From a virus: 64,000 nt of DNA. The stretch spans positions 52,918 to 116,917 of IMG/VR virus record IMGVR_UViG_3300028571_000830, one strand, 5' to 3'. A program made the translations under genes and the position numbers. This document shows, piece by piece, positions 34,756 through 43,481 of this stretch; within the stretch, counting starts at the first letter, position 1; every line of letters begins with the position of its first letter. The notes beneath the pieces were generated by a model that ran no database searches, was not told the DNA's origin, and worked only from the letters and a program-made list of their open reading frames with translations.

Positions 34756-34978
34756 ACCAAAAACAAAGAAAGTGTTTGTAACAAATAATATTACAGATGT
34801 TTGTAGAGCAGTGCAAGATATTGGTGATACATTAAATGAAGTATTTTATCACACTGGAGATTTAAAGGTGGCTCAAGGAGCTGTTCAAGCTTATTCAGCA
34901 GCAATTAATGCTGCTAAAACTCAGCTCATCTATAAGAAACTCACTGGCACTCCTATAGAGATTGATTTCTTAAAATAA
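34745..34978 (+). CDS. Small helical protein, unknown function
   Basis: 77 aa starting MGTKPKTKKVFVTNN, mostly helical (YSAAINAAKTQLIYKKL). Overlaps the preceding gene by 11 bases. A small helix-rich phage protein often found beside HTH and zinc-finger genes; function unknown. Confidence 0.55.
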   Translation: MGTKPKTKKVFVTNNITDVCRAVQDIGDTLNEVFYHTGDLKVAQGAVQAYSAAINAAKTQLIYKKLTGTPIEIDFLK

Positions 34979-34998
34979 TCAAATTTTAATTATATTTG
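34966..34998 (+). promoter_or_regulatory. Candidate promoter before the class II tRNA
   Basis: TTTC (34966-34969), 21-base spacer, TATATTTG (34991-34998), an exact match to TAnnTTTG with one mismatch upstream. A weak hairpin (ATAAAG with CTTTAT, 35000-35026) follows. The tRNA begins about 38 bases after the element. Confidence 0.4.
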
Positions 34999-35035
34999 TA
35001 TAAAGGGCTTCAATAGAGCTCTTTATACACTTTAT

Positions 35036-35140
35036 TGTAAGGTGGTGGAATCTGGCAGACACGCATACTTGTCTCGTATGTTTGTCCAGTTTATTTTTAA
35101 AAAAACTGGACAATTGGAGGTTCGAATCCTTCTCTTACAG
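35036..35140 (+). tRNA. Class II tRNA with anticodon GUC
   Basis: Acceptor TGTAAGG (35036-35042) pairs with TCTTACA (35133-35139, one G-U), discriminator G, no encoded CCA. D stem GTG/CAC with a Leu-type loop; anticodon stem CATAC/GTATG around TTGTCTC, giving anticodon GUC (35071-35073); very long variable arm of about 11 bp (TTGTCCAGTTT with its complement); T arm GGAGG-TTCGAAT-CCTTC. Long variable arms belong to Leu, Ser and Tyr tRNAs, but GUC reads Asp codons. Base 37 is T, not the usual purine. All arms fold, so the gene is probably real, but its amino acid is uncertain. Confidence 0.7.
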
Positions 35141-35156
35141 CTAAACATTTAAACAT

Positions 35157-35465
35157 ATGGAAGAAGAACAAGAACAAACAATTGATAGACTCATAGAGAT
35201 CGTTTGTGAGGTGTTGAAAGTGGACTATGATGATCTCATATCAATCAGTAAAAAACGAGAGCACACAGAGGCTAGAATGATTGTTACAGATCTAATATTA
35301 GATAGATTTAGTAGATATACATTGAAAAGAGTGGGAATAAGACTTGGAGGAAGAACTCATTCAACAATGTGTAACAACATGCGTAATTATAGAGATTTAT
35401 ATAAAGTGGATAAAGAGTTTAGAGGAAAAGTGTTAAACATAAAATATTATACAAATGGAATATAG
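35157..35465 (+). CDS. Stand-alone DnaA domain IV-like DNA-binding protein
   Basis: 102 aa. KREHTEARMIVTDLI followed by GGRTHSTMCNNMRNY (residues 63-78) is the helix-turn-helix signature of the DnaA C-terminal domain, which recognises DnaA boxes. The ATPase domains of DnaA are absent. It may bind DnaA boxes in host or phage DNA to redirect or block initiation. Begins 16 bases after the tRNA and overlaps the next gene by 11 bases. Confidence 0.8.
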   Translation: MEEEQEQTIDRLIEIVCEVLKVDYDDLISISKKREHTEARMIVTDLILDRFSRYTLKRVGIRLGGRTHSTMCNNMRNYRDLYKVDKEFRGKVLNIKYYTNGI

Positions 35466-35784
35466 AGTGATGAATAGCAGCACAGAAGTGGCTGAGTTTA
35501 AAATTGTTGTTACAGAAAATGGAAAATACTGGACAAAATATGAATTAATACCTATAGGTGTAGAATGGAGTGATGAAATTAAAAATCATCCAATATTAAC
35601 AATAATTAATGATGGAAATGGTTATATTATTGATAAAATTGGTAAACATCTAAATTATCATAAAGCTGCTTATTTATTTATATTATTAAACTTTATGAAT
35701 AAACATGAAGCTGATGATGAATATGCTGGTGTGTTTGCAGGAAGAATAGAAAGAATTGAAATAGAAACAATTTTAAAAATGTAA
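35455..35784 (+). CDS. Early protein, unknown function
   Basis: 109 aa starting MEYRVMNSSTEVAEF, alpha/beta, acidic C-terminus. Overlaps the DnaA-domain gene. No motif recognised. Confidence 0.55.
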   Translation: MEYRVMNSSTEVAEFKIVVTENGKYWTKYELIPIGVEWSDEIKNHPILTIINDGNGYIIDKIGKHLNYHKAAYLFILLNFMNKHEADDEYAGVFAGRIERIEIETILKM

Positions 35785-35788
35785 AATT

Positions 35789-36031
35789 ATGAAAATATTT
35801 AAAAGAAGAAATCGTAACTATATTAATAATCCAATTGAGAAATGTGTAAGCTGTGGTGAAAACACTGCATACAGATTTAATGATGACGTTGATACACGTA
35901 CAAGTTATGTTGAAGGATGTGGTCAATTTTGTTATATGTGTTATACTAATAAAGAAATAATTAATTATTGTCCACCAATTAAAAAAAGAGATTGGACAAA
36001 TCGTTTATTAAATGTTTTACAAATTCGATAA
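35789..36031 (+). CDS. Small zinc-finger protein
   Basis: 80 aa. Basic start (MKIFKRRNRNY), then CVSC and, 30 residues later, CGQFCYMC: likely a zinc-binding module. It precedes the lysin gene by 3 bases. Function unknown. Confidence 0.55.
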   Translation: MKIFKRRNRNYINNPIEKCVSCGENTAYRFNDDVDTRTSYVEGCGQFCYMCYTNKEIINYCPPIKKRDWTNRLLNVLQIR

Positions 36032-36034
36032 ATT

Positions 36035-36469
36035 ATGAAAAAACTTATATTATCACTTCTCCTGTTATTAGTTATAGCAGGAGAACTAAAGAATGGTGTA
36101 GTGAAGATTATTCCTCAATATTATTTATTCTCAAAGGAAAATATGATAAGATTGATAACTGAATTAAATATTGCTCATCCAGATATAGTTATAGCACAAG
36201 CTATGATTGAATCAGGAAATTTCAAATCAAACATATTCAAAGAGAACCATAACTTATTTGGTATGAAAATGCCTAAATACAGAAAAACTACAGCTATGGG
36301 AACAAATAGAGGACATGCTGTATATTCATCCTGGAGACAATCTGTTATTGATTATGCATTATGGCAAGGAAAACGTGCTAAACATCAATCCAGTTCTCAA
36401 TATCTTAGTAGATTAAAATCTTATGCCACTGATCCTAATTACATTAATAAAATAAAACAAATATTATAA
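36035..36469 (+). CDS. Glucosaminidase-type endolysin
   Basis: 144 aa. Residues 1-20 form a signal peptide or signal anchor (KKLILSLLLLLVIAG). AQAMIESGNFKSNIFKENHNLFGMK is the core of the glucosaminidase family (FlgJ/LytG type), with its catalytic Glu in AMIESG. It cleaves the sugar backbone of peptidoglycan, most likely for lysis at the end of infection; export would be by the N-terminal signal, so a separate holin may not be essential. Shorter than many relatives, but the catalytic domain is complete. Confidence 0.8.
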   Translation: MKKLILSLLLLLVIAGELKNGVVKIIPQYYLFSKENMIRLITELNIAHPDIVIAQAMIESGNFKSNIFKENHNLFGMKMPKYRKTTAMGTNRGHAVYSSWRQSVIDYALWQGKRAKHQSSSQYLSRLKSYATDPNYINKIKQIL

Positions 36470-36477
36470 GAAAAGAA

Positions 36478-36515
36478 ATTAAACTATGAATTACAACGAC
36501 ATTACTTAATTGGGC
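36478..36515 (+). repeat. Degenerate copy of the start of the 37 aa gene
   Basis: About 34 bases here (AAACTATGAATTACAACG and onward to TTGGGCAT) match 36597-36634 with a few changes; one change turns the Trp codon into TGA. The gap to 36593 holds no gene. Confidence 0.6.
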
Positions 36516-36593
36516 ATTTTGTTAGCTGCCGTTTTTCGTCAGCCTATAACTTGACAAATTGATTAAAAAAGTAAACCTATAAGTTGATAAAAA

Positions 36594-36707
36594 ATGAAAC
36601 TATGGATTACAGCGATATTAATTAATTGGGCATATAAGATATGTCCTAATGGAGAATTTAAAACTTTATTTACTGTTTTCATATATAATAATATAATGAA
36701 GTTATAA
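36594..36707 (+). CDS. 37 aa small hydrophobic peptide
   Basis: ATG 36594 to TAA 36705: starts MKLWITAILINWAYK. Amphipathic or short membrane helix. A damaged copy lies 117 bases upstream. Could be a residue of a larger gene; low information. Confidence 0.4.
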   Translation: MKLWITAILINWAYKICPNGEFKTLFTVFIYNNIMKL

Positions 36708-36728
36708 TTAAACAAAAAAATAAAAATT

Positions 36729-37088
36729 ATGAAAAACATTTTAGGAACAACAGAGAATTTAGAATTATTTGATAAAGCAGGTAAAAGAGTTTATGAGTTT
36801 TGCAAAGGAGTAAATGGGTATGTCTGTGAATGTACTTACGATTCAAATGGTAGGATATTAACCTTTAAAAATTCATATGGATATAGTCATGAATATACCT
36901 ATGATTCAAATGGGAATATATTAACCTACAAAGATTCAAAAGGATATAGCTATGAATATACTTACGATTTACGTGGGAATATATTAACCTTTAAAGATCA
37001 AAATGGAATAACACGAGGTGCTGACATTCCCGAATACACAATGGAGGAATTGGTAGAGAAGTTAGGAAACTTTAAGATTAAAAAATAG
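36729..37088 (+). CDS. YD-repeat protein
   Basis: 119 aa. Three consecutive ~21-residue units of the form Y(T/S)YDSNGNILTYKDS (residues 34-100) are YD/RHS repeats, which build beta-strand shells in toxins, wall proteins and teneurins. There is no toxin domain or secretion signal, so it is a minimal repeat protein. The repeats are also similar at DNA level (ATATTAACC...AAAGATTCA), implying recent expansion. Probably a cargo gene. Confidence 0.7.
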   Translation: MKNILGTTENLELFDKAGKRVYEFCKGVNGYVCECTYDSNGRILTFKNSYGYSHEYTYDSNGNILTYKDSKGYSYEYTYDLRGNILTFKDQNGITRGADIPEYTMEELVEKLGNFKIKK

Positions 37089-37095
37089 AAAAATT

Positions 37096-37314
37096 ATGAA
37101 ACAGACATCAGTAGAATGGTTAATAAATGAAATTGATATGCAATATCCTGAAATTAATGTAAGAAGAAAAGAATGGATGGTTGACCAAGCAAAAGAAATG
37201 GAAAAGCAACAGATTGTTGATGCTTTTGGTGTTGGTTGCCAAGTTGAATCAACAAGACTAATAGGATATCACAAAATGGCCGAACAATACTACAACGAAA
37301 CCTATGGAAAATAA
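37096..37314 (+). CDS. Small accessory protein, unknown function
   Basis: 72 aa, charged helix-rich, starting MKQTSVEWLINEIDM. The pattern with EKQQIVDAF and YYNETYG is often seen in Bacteroidota phages in proteins of unknown function. Overlaps the next gene by 11 bases. Confidence 0.55.
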   Translation: MKQTSVEWLINEIDMQYPEINVRRKEWMVDQAKEMEKQQIVDAFGVGCQVESTRLIGYHKMAEQYYNETYGK

Positions 37315-37699
37315 ACACACACAACAAGTAGACCTCAGCAATCCAAATGCTGATAAAATAACTTCTACATCAACTACATCTATTAAACAAGAAACACTTG
37401 AAGAAACTGCTGAAAGATTATATCCTATATCTAAAGAAGGTTCAATGTGGATGCCATCGGCAGATGATTGCAATAAAGCAAATAAACAAGAAGGATTTAT
37501 AGAAGGTGCTAAATACCAAGCTGAAAGAATGTATAGTGAGGAAGATATGTTTACATTTTCTCAATGGATTTCTCATGAAGATTGGGTTTATTTACCAAGT
37601 AAAGATTATTGGGTAAATGAAGAACAAGAAGAATTAGAACAGAAATTAAGCTCAAAGGAAATATTGAACCTATGGTTTGAACAATTCAAAAAGAAATAA
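37304..37699 (+). CDS. Accessory protein with GAKYQAERMYSEED module
   Basis: 131 aa. EETAERLYPISKEG, FIEGAKYQAERMYSEED and a C-terminal NLWFEQFKKK recur in the 203 aa protein at 42869-43480, so this is a paralogous module. Function unknown. The N-terminal 25 residues are Ser/Thr/Asp-rich and disordered. Confidence 0.6.
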   Translation: MENKHTQQVDLSNPNADKITSTSTTSIKQETLEETAERLYPISKEGSMWMPSADDCNKANKQEGFIEGAKYQAERMYSEEDMFTFSQWISHEDWVYLPSKDYWVNEEQEELEQKLSSKEILNLWFEQFKKK

Positions 37700-37702
37700 C
37701 TA

Positions 37703-38256
<554 letters not shown>

Positions 38257-38260
<4 letters not shown>

Positions 38261-38553
38261 AAGAACTCCTACAAAAACTCGCAGAACTCAACGACAAGTA
38301 CCTGGAGCTAAAATCAGAGAATGAAAGTATTAAAGGGGAAATATTTAAACTGCAAATGGCATTAATAATTGAAAGGCAAAAGAAAATATTAGAAAAATCA
38401 CACAATGAACTGATAGTCTGTCCTGAATGTAAGCATGAATGTAATGCTACTGTAATTCATACAGTCCCATTTTTCACGTACATTCATGATTGCCATAATT
38501 GTCATTATGTAATTACTGAAAGCGATTGGGAATTAGTTAATATAAAATCATGA
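38257..38553 (+). CDS. Coiled-coil protein with zinc finger
   Basis: 98 aa. Residues 1-50 are a coiled coil (LLQKLAELNDKYLELKSEN); then CPECKHEC (55-62) and CHNCHY (81-86) make a zinc ribbon. Overlaps neighbours by 4 bases on both sides. A small adaptor or DNA/RNA-binding role is possible. Confidence 0.6.
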
Positions 38554-38660
38554 TCCTCACCGCCTTTATATTCATCACTCTGACAATTTACATAACCCTC
38601 TCCGTTTTGGTTTGGGGATGTAGATTGGTTTGGGGGTTTATCAGCACTAAATTAATTTAA
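38550..38660 (+). CDS. 36 aa membrane peptide
   Basis: ATG 38550 to TAA 38658. One long hydrophobic stretch (TAFIFITLTIYITLSVLVW). Codon choice is richer in C than in phage neighbours, as in the rest of this accessory block. Coupled to the gene before by an ATGA overlap. Confidence 0.45.
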   Translation: MILTAFIFITLTIYITLSVLVWGCRLVWGFISTKLI

Positions 38661-38665
38661 AAACG

Positions 38666-38878
38666 ATGTACAAATCTTTTCAAAACAAAAAGTATTATTT
38701 AGCGTTTAACAAGTTTCCTAAAACTGCCAAAAAAGTAGAGGGTGTGCATAAAGCATATTCAACAGGATTTAGAAAATGGAAGTCTGATGATATGATTACC
38801 TACGCAATAGTTGTCGGGACATTCAGGATTATGTTTGGAATTAAAACGCCAAATTATACTTGTGATGCAGGATGTTAG
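38666..38878 (+). CDS. Small accessory protein, unknown function
   Basis: 70 aa, basic, starting MYKSFQNKKYYLAFN, ending CDAGC. Ends in TAG. No family recognised; base composition resembles a recently acquired gene. Confidence 0.45.
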   Translation: MYKSFQNKKYYLAFNKFPKTAKKVEGVHKAYSTGFRKWKSDDMITYAIVVGTFRIMFGIKTPNYTCDAGC

Positions 38879-38961
38879 CCTTGCACATAACTCCCCACTA
38901 ACCGAAAGTTTATTTCGCATTACAAATTAGTTTGTGAATTAATTAAATCAAAATAAATAAA

Positions 38962-39249
38962 ATGAGAAGTTACAAAAAAGAATTAGAATTAATCGCCAAC
39001 GATTTGTTAAATCAAAATGCTGATGCAAAAGGTAATGAGAATAAGCCAAATTATTCCAAAAGAGATTTTATAAACGCTACAATTATTTTTCAAACCGCAT
39101 TGATGGATAAGATGTATGATAATCAAGATTACGATAAAATGGATATTGATGATAGAATGAAGATGGCTGAAAGTTGTGGTTTTGCATTAAGAAGTTTAAT
39201 CCATACCTATACTGGCTTAGATACCCATAAGATTGAGGAGTTTATTTAG
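38962..39249 (+). CDS. Small accessory protein, unknown function
   Basis: 95 aa, helical, starting MRSYKKELELIANDL. The pattern with FINATIIFQTALMDKMYD and a repeated MAESCGF-like end is seen in phage accessory proteins without known function. Ends in TAG. Flanked by non-coding sequence of host-like style. Confidence 0.5.
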   Translation: MRSYKKELELIANDLLNQNADAKGNENKPNYSKRDFINATIIFQTALMDKMYDNQDYDKMDIDDRMKMAESCGFALRSLIHTYTGLDTHKIEEFI

Positions 39250-39485
39250 CATTACCAATAACGCTTTTTGCCGTCTGGTGCAAGAAATTTCAACTGGGTA
39301 GTGGCACTAACCACTGCACTAACATATAAAACACATCATTTTTGCAATTTTATATTTGATTGCATATAATGTGAAAAACACTTATTATTTGTGAAAAACA
39401 CTTACAGAGTCTTATAATCATGCTTATTTATTCAACTCTTATACTTATCTAAAATATACTAAAAATAATAATTATTTTAAATTAA
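39250..39485 (+). other. Non-coding gap before DNA polymerase
   Basis: No gene. It holds CACTAAC repeats (39304-39322), a TATATTTG box (39351-39358) without a matching upstream element, and a perfect direct repeat GTGAAAAACACTTA at 39371-39384 and 39391-39404. The AT-rich remainder could contain a promoter for the polymerase unit or an origin. Confidence 0.5.
39371..39404 (+). repeat. Direct repeat upstream of the polymerase gene
   Basis: Two copies of GTGAAAAACACTTA with a 20-base period. Each copy contains a near-palindrome GTG-AAAAA-CAC. Spacing of two helical turns suggests a protein-binding iteron or operator. Confidence 0.6.
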
Positions 39486-41453
39486 ATGGAAAATGAATTA
39501 AAAATATTAGTGTTTGATATAGAAACTATGGCAGAAATGTTCTTAGTTGGTATATACAATCCAGAAACAGATATGTATTTTGAGTTTGAAGTGAGTGCAT
39601 ATACACATCAATTAGATTCTTTTATAAGATTTACAGAAGTTCATCAAGATTATCATTGGGTAGGTTATAATAACCTACGCTTTGATAGTCAAGTGGTAGA
39701 ATGGATCATTAAGAATTATGAATCATGGCATGAATATTCTGCATTGGAAATATGTACAAAGATTTCAGTTAAAGCTCAAGATGTTATACATGATGCAAAT
39801 TATGATGTGTTTCCTGAATACAGAGAAGATCAATTATCATTAAAACAAATAGATTTATTCAAGATTCATCATTACGATAATAAGAATCGAATGGTCTCTT
39901 TGAAAAGACTTGAGTTTGAGATGGATCTTGAGAACATTGAAGAAATGCCTATTCATTATGCTAAGAAAGACCTAACACAACACGATTGTTCTCTTACTAG
40001 AGAGTATTGTAAGAATGATGTAATGGCTACTTATGAGTTCTATAAGATTACTACAGGCAATACAGAACATCCTTTATACAAAGAAAATAATCAAATAGAG
40101 CTTAGACAAGATATAGAAACAGAGTTTGGTATTCCATGTCTTAACTATTCAGATAGTAAAATAGGTGATGAGATGATTAAAAAATATTATTGCCAGGAGA
40201 AGAATATCAAATACAATGAACTTCCAAAGAAAGGAATGTTTAGAAGCAATATAAGTGTAAAAAACTGCATAGCTAAATATGTAACATTTATAACACCTGA
40301 ACTTAAAGCTTTCTTAAATAGAATAAAAAAAATGTCATTATCAATATCTGATGATTTTAAGGAGGAAATACATTTCTATGATAATACATATTCATTCATG
40401 AAGGGTGGATTGCATACAGAGAATAAACCTAAAATATTTGAAGCTGATGAAGAATACGAAATTATTGATTGGGATGTTAGTTCTTATTATCCAGCTATTA
40501 TTATTAATAATGGTCGTTATCCTGCTCACTTAGGTAAAGAATTTCTACGTGGTTATAAGCAAATGTTTGATAAAAGACTTGAACTTAAACCTCTAGCTAA
40601 AACAGATAAGAAAATAGCTGGTATTGTAGGAGCACTAAAACTTGCTGTAAACTCTGTTTATGGTAAATCAAGTGATATGTTGAACTGGATATATGATAGA
40701 CAACTAACTATGTTCACAACTATTACAGGTGAACTAAGTTTAATGATGCTTATTGAACAATATGAACTGAGAGGTATTCATGTCATTAGTGCTAATACAG
40801 ATGGTGTCACTGTTAGAATAAAGAAAACAGATCTGGAAGTAATGAAAGCTATTAATACTTGGTGGATGGAACTCACTACCTATGAGCTAGAACGTACTGA
40901 CTATTCAAAGATTATATTCTCTACAGTGAATGACTATTTAGCTATTAAGACAAATGGAGAAATAAAGAAGAAAGGTGATTTCCTTACAGATTTTGAATTA
41001 CACAAGAACAAGAGTGCCAGGATTGTACCTATTGCTTTAGAACAATGGTTTATTAACGGTGTGCCTGTAGAAGAAACAATAAAAAATCACAAGAATATTT
41101 ATGATTTTGCTCTTCGACAAAAAGCTAGTAGAAACTTCCACTATGAGGGACACAGCAAAGAAGGAGGAAAACATCTTTACAATAAGTTAATTCGTTATTA
41201 TGTTTCTAATAAAGGAGAGAAAATACTAAAAATAAAGAATCCTGAATGTGAAACTAATGCTGCTGCTGTAAGTCAAGTGGAAGCAGGTGAATGGTTATGT
41301 ACAGTGTGCAATTATTTACCAAAAGATCATCCTCTTGATAATATCAATCATAGTTATTATATAGATAAAGCAGAAAGAATTATCAATAAAATACAATTAG
41401 GTGGTAAAATACGTAAAATAATAGTGATACCTAATCAAATTAGTATGTTTTAA
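39486..41453 (+). CDS. Family B DNA polymerase
   Basis: 655 aa. 3'-5' exonuclease motif DIET (11-14), further exonuclease motif NNLRFDS, polymerase motif A DVSSYYPAI (about 328-337), motif B KLAVNSVYG (about 385-393), motif C region ANTDGVTV (about 435). Motif C normally reads DTD; here the first Asp is Asn and the second is kept. At 655 aa it is short for family B, like protein-primed or small phage enzymes. It replicates phage DNA with the helicase, primase and SSB encoded downstream. Confidence 0.9.
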   Translation: MENELKILVFDIETMAEMFLVGIYNPETDMYFEFEVSAYTHQLDSFIRFTEVHQDYHWVGYNNLRFDSQVVEWIIKNYESWHEYSALEICTKISVKAQDVIHDANYDVFPEYREDQLSLKQIDLFKIHHYDNKNRMVSLKRLEFEMDLENIEEMPIHYAKKDLTQHDCSLTREYCKNDVMATYEFYKITTGNTEHPLYKENNQIELRQDIETEFGIPCLNYSDSKIGDEMIKKYYCQEKNIKYNELPKKGMFRSNISVKNCIAKYVTFITPELKAFLNRIKKMSLSISDDFKEEIHFYDNTYSFMKGGLHTENKPKIFEADEEYEIIDWDVSSYYPAIIINNGRYPAHLGKEFLRGYKQMFDKRLELKPLAKTDKKIAGIVGALKLAVNSVYGKSSDMLNWIYDRQLTMFTTITGELSLMMLIEQYELRGIHVISANTDGVTVRIKKTDLEVMKAINTWWMELTTYELERTDYSKIIFSTVNDYLAIKTNGEIKKKGDFLTDFELHKNKSARIVPIALEQWFINGVPVEETIKNHKNIYDFALRQKASRNFHYEGHSKEGGKHLYNKLIRYYVSNKGEKILKIKNPECETNAAAVSQVEAGEWLCTVCNYLPKDHPLDNINHSYYIDKAERIINKIQLGGKIRKIIVIPNQISMF

Positions 41454-41463
41454 TTAATGAATT

Positions 41464-41718
41464 ATGAAGAAAAAAATTAACAGAACGACAATCACTGATC
41501 ATTTAATAGAATATCAACTTAAAATGATTGGTATGAATGTAGAAGATGCTCTTAAGGACCCAGAGTGGTATAACAATTGGACAATGACATCTGAACAACA
41601 TGATGAATTTAAAGCATATGCAATTCCTTTATTAAAAAAGGTGTTTAAATTTAATACAACAAAAGCAAATTCTACATTTTCTTATTTCAATCTACAATTT
41701 GGACTTAGAATATTATAA
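41464..41718 (+). CDS. Small protein in replication operon, unknown
   Basis: 84 aa, helical, starting MKKKINRTTITDHLI. Lies 10 bases after the polymerase gene and before a terminator, so it ends that unit. No motif recognised. Confidence 0.6.
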   Translation: MKKKINRTTITDHLIEYQLKMIGMNVEDALKDPEWYNNWTMTSEQHDEFKAYAIPLLKKVFKFNTTKANSTFSYFNLQFGLRIL

Positions 41719-41742
41719 CTTTAATCAAATCAATTATTAACA

Positions 41743-41768
41743 GGGCTCTCACAAGGAGCCTTTTTTTT
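41743..41768 (+). terminator. Rho-independent terminator
   Basis: GGCTC, loop TCACAAG, GAGCC followed by eight T. Ends the polymerase transcript. Confidence 0.85.
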
Positions 41769-41790
41769 ATTTACACTAACTAAATTAATT

Positions 41791-41988
41791 ATGGGACACA
41801 CAAAAGACTTATTAGAAGAAGATTGGGAGAGAGAACATCTCAAAGATTCCTTATATTTGTTAGAAGAAAAAATGAGAATTGAAGCTGAATATTATAGCTC
41901 AATAAATAGAAAACCTGCCAAGATTATAGTGGTGATAAAAGAAAAGAAAGAAGAATATGAAATTAAACATAACACCCTTCCATTTTGA
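41791..41988 (+). CDS. Small replication-operon protein, unknown
   Basis: 65 aa, highly charged helix, starting MGHTKDLLEEDWERE. Overlaps the next gene by 32 bases in another frame. The pattern of an acidic start and Lys-rich end is common in phage proteins of unknown role. Confidence 0.55.
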   Translation: MGHTKDLLEEDWEREHLKDSLYLLEEKMRIEAEYYSSINRKPAKIIVVIKEKKEEYEIKHNTLPF

Positions 41989-42580
41989 AGAACTAATTAA
42001 GAAAGGATATACATTAGACATGATCTATATATTATCTCTTATAGATGCTGAATATGATGTAAGTCCATTGTGTGAAAGTAGTATGAAAATTAGTGGTGTT
42101 TACAATTCATTAATTCGTAGAGGATTGATAACAGAAAATGATAAAATCACCACTATAGGTGTTGGATTGTTAGAATACATTAAATCTGATACAAAGCTAA
42201 AGATTATCAAAAGAAAGCCTGCTACAGAAGAATTTGAACAATGGTGGAAATCATATCCAGGTACAGACACTTTCACTCATAAGGGAAAGAAGTTTAGTGG
42301 ATCTAGAACACTTAGGTTGAATAGAGATGAATGTAGACTTGCTTTTGATAAGATATTGATTGAAGGAGAATATCCTGCATCTACACTAATTAATGCATTG
42401 TTGTATGATGTAGCACAAAAGAAAGAAATGTCTGTAAAGACAGGAAACAATAAACTATCTTATATGCAGAATAGCTTAACGTATTTAAATCAACGTAGCT
42501 ATGAGCCCTTTATAGAACTAATGAATGAAGGTGTTGTCATACAAGAATCAAACAATGTACAACATGGAACAGATATTTAA
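41957..42580 (+). CDS. DNA-binding-like replication-operon protein
   Basis: 207 aa. N-terminal ~75 residues resemble a winged helix (ALID region: DMIYILSLIDAEYDV, then VYNSLIRRGLI). The rest contains FEQWWKSYPGTDTF, a motif often seen in phage replisome-associated proteins. May load the helicase or regulate replication; this is inference from position and fold guess. Confidence 0.5.
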   Translation: MKLNITPFHFEELIKKGYTLDMIYILSLIDAEYDVSPLCESSMKISGVYNSLIRRGLITENDKITTIGVGLLEYIKSDTKLKIIKRKPATEEFEQWWKSYPGTDTFTHKGKKFSGSRTLRLNRDECRLAFDKILIEGEYPASTLINALLYDVAQKKEMSVKTGNNKLSYMQNSLTYLNQRSYEPFIELMNEGVVIQESNNVQHGTDI

Positions 42581-42872
42581 AGAATTAAAAAAACTTGGTT
42601 ACAAACATTATACAGAGTATACTGTTGAAGAATTAGATGATTTACCATTAAATAGTGCTGAAAGAGTTTCAGAACAAGCTTTGGTTTTTAGATGGTTTAG
42701 AGAGAAGTATGAATTAACAAGTTGGATTTACAATAGTCATATGGACAAGTTTTATTACACTATACTACAAAATGGAAAAATAGTAAAATCACATAATTCA
42801 ACAATTACTTACGAAGAAGCAGAACTTGCTTGTGTGGTCAAGTTGATAGAAATTGTAAAAGAGAAATTATGA
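42564..42872 (+). CDS. Small phage protein, unknown function
   Basis: 102 aa from ATG 42564 (MEQIFKELKKLGYKH), which overlaps the previous gene by 17 bases; the longer frame from 42525 is less likely. C-terminal segment TITYEEAELACVVKLIE recurs in many Bacteroidota phage proteins of unknown function. Confidence 0.6.
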   Translation: MEQIFKELKKLGYKHYTEYTVEELDDLPLNSAERVSEQALVFRWFREKYELTSWIYNSHMDKFYYTILQNGKIVKSHNSTITYEEAELACVVKLIEIVKEKL

Positions 42873-43480
42873 AAACAAAAGAAGAACAAAAACAACATCT
42901 CATTGACATGATGAAAGATGATGAAGAATTAGGATTGTATGAAGAACCTAAACAAGAAACCACTCTTGAAGAAAATTTGAATGACCCACAATGGTTTTGG
43001 GATGAAAATGGCAAACCAAACTATAACTTTAAATTAAAATATAAAATGGAAGAAGAAATTAAACAAGAAACAACTGAATCAGAAGAATTATATAAACAAG
43101 ACATTATTCAGTTAATTGAAGATAGAATATTATCAGAATATAAAAAACATTCGGCATCATTACCTGATGAATGGGCTAAAATAGCAGCTTATAAAATACA
43201 TAAATCAATTTCAGATAAAATGGAAGAACCTAAACAAGAAACAATTGAAGAAGCTGCTGAAAAATACGCTGATTTCAGTAATGATTATATACCAATGTCT
43301 TTTGGAGGTAAGTTTAATGAAACCACAAAAAAAGATTTTATAGCAGGTGCAAAATGGCAAGCTGAAAGAATGTATAGTGAGGAAGAAGTCAAAACAATAT
43401 GTGACAAATATCACAATCAAATGTGTTTATATGGTAATAAAAAAGCCCAAGAATGGTTTGAACAATTAAAAAAGAAATAA
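42869..43480 (+). CDS. Repeat-module accessory protein
   Basis: 203 aa from ATG 42869 (ATGA overlap with the gene before). Three PKQET/IKQET linker boxes separate short acidic segments; the last third, EEAAEKYADFSN to GAKWQAERMYSEEEV and QEWFEQLKKK, is shared with the 131 aa protein at 37304-37699. A modular protein of unknown function. Confidence 0.6.
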   Translation: MKTKEEQKQHLIDMMKDDEELGLYEEPKQETTLEENLNDPQWFWDENGKPNYNFKLKYKMEEEIKQETTESEELYKQDIIQLIEDRILSEYKKHSASLPDEWAKIAAYKIHKSISDKMEEPKQETIEEAAEKYADFSNDYIPMSFGGKFNETTKKDFIAGAKWQAERMYSEEEVKTICDKYHNQMCLYGNKKAQEWFEQLKKK

Positions 43481-43481
43481 T

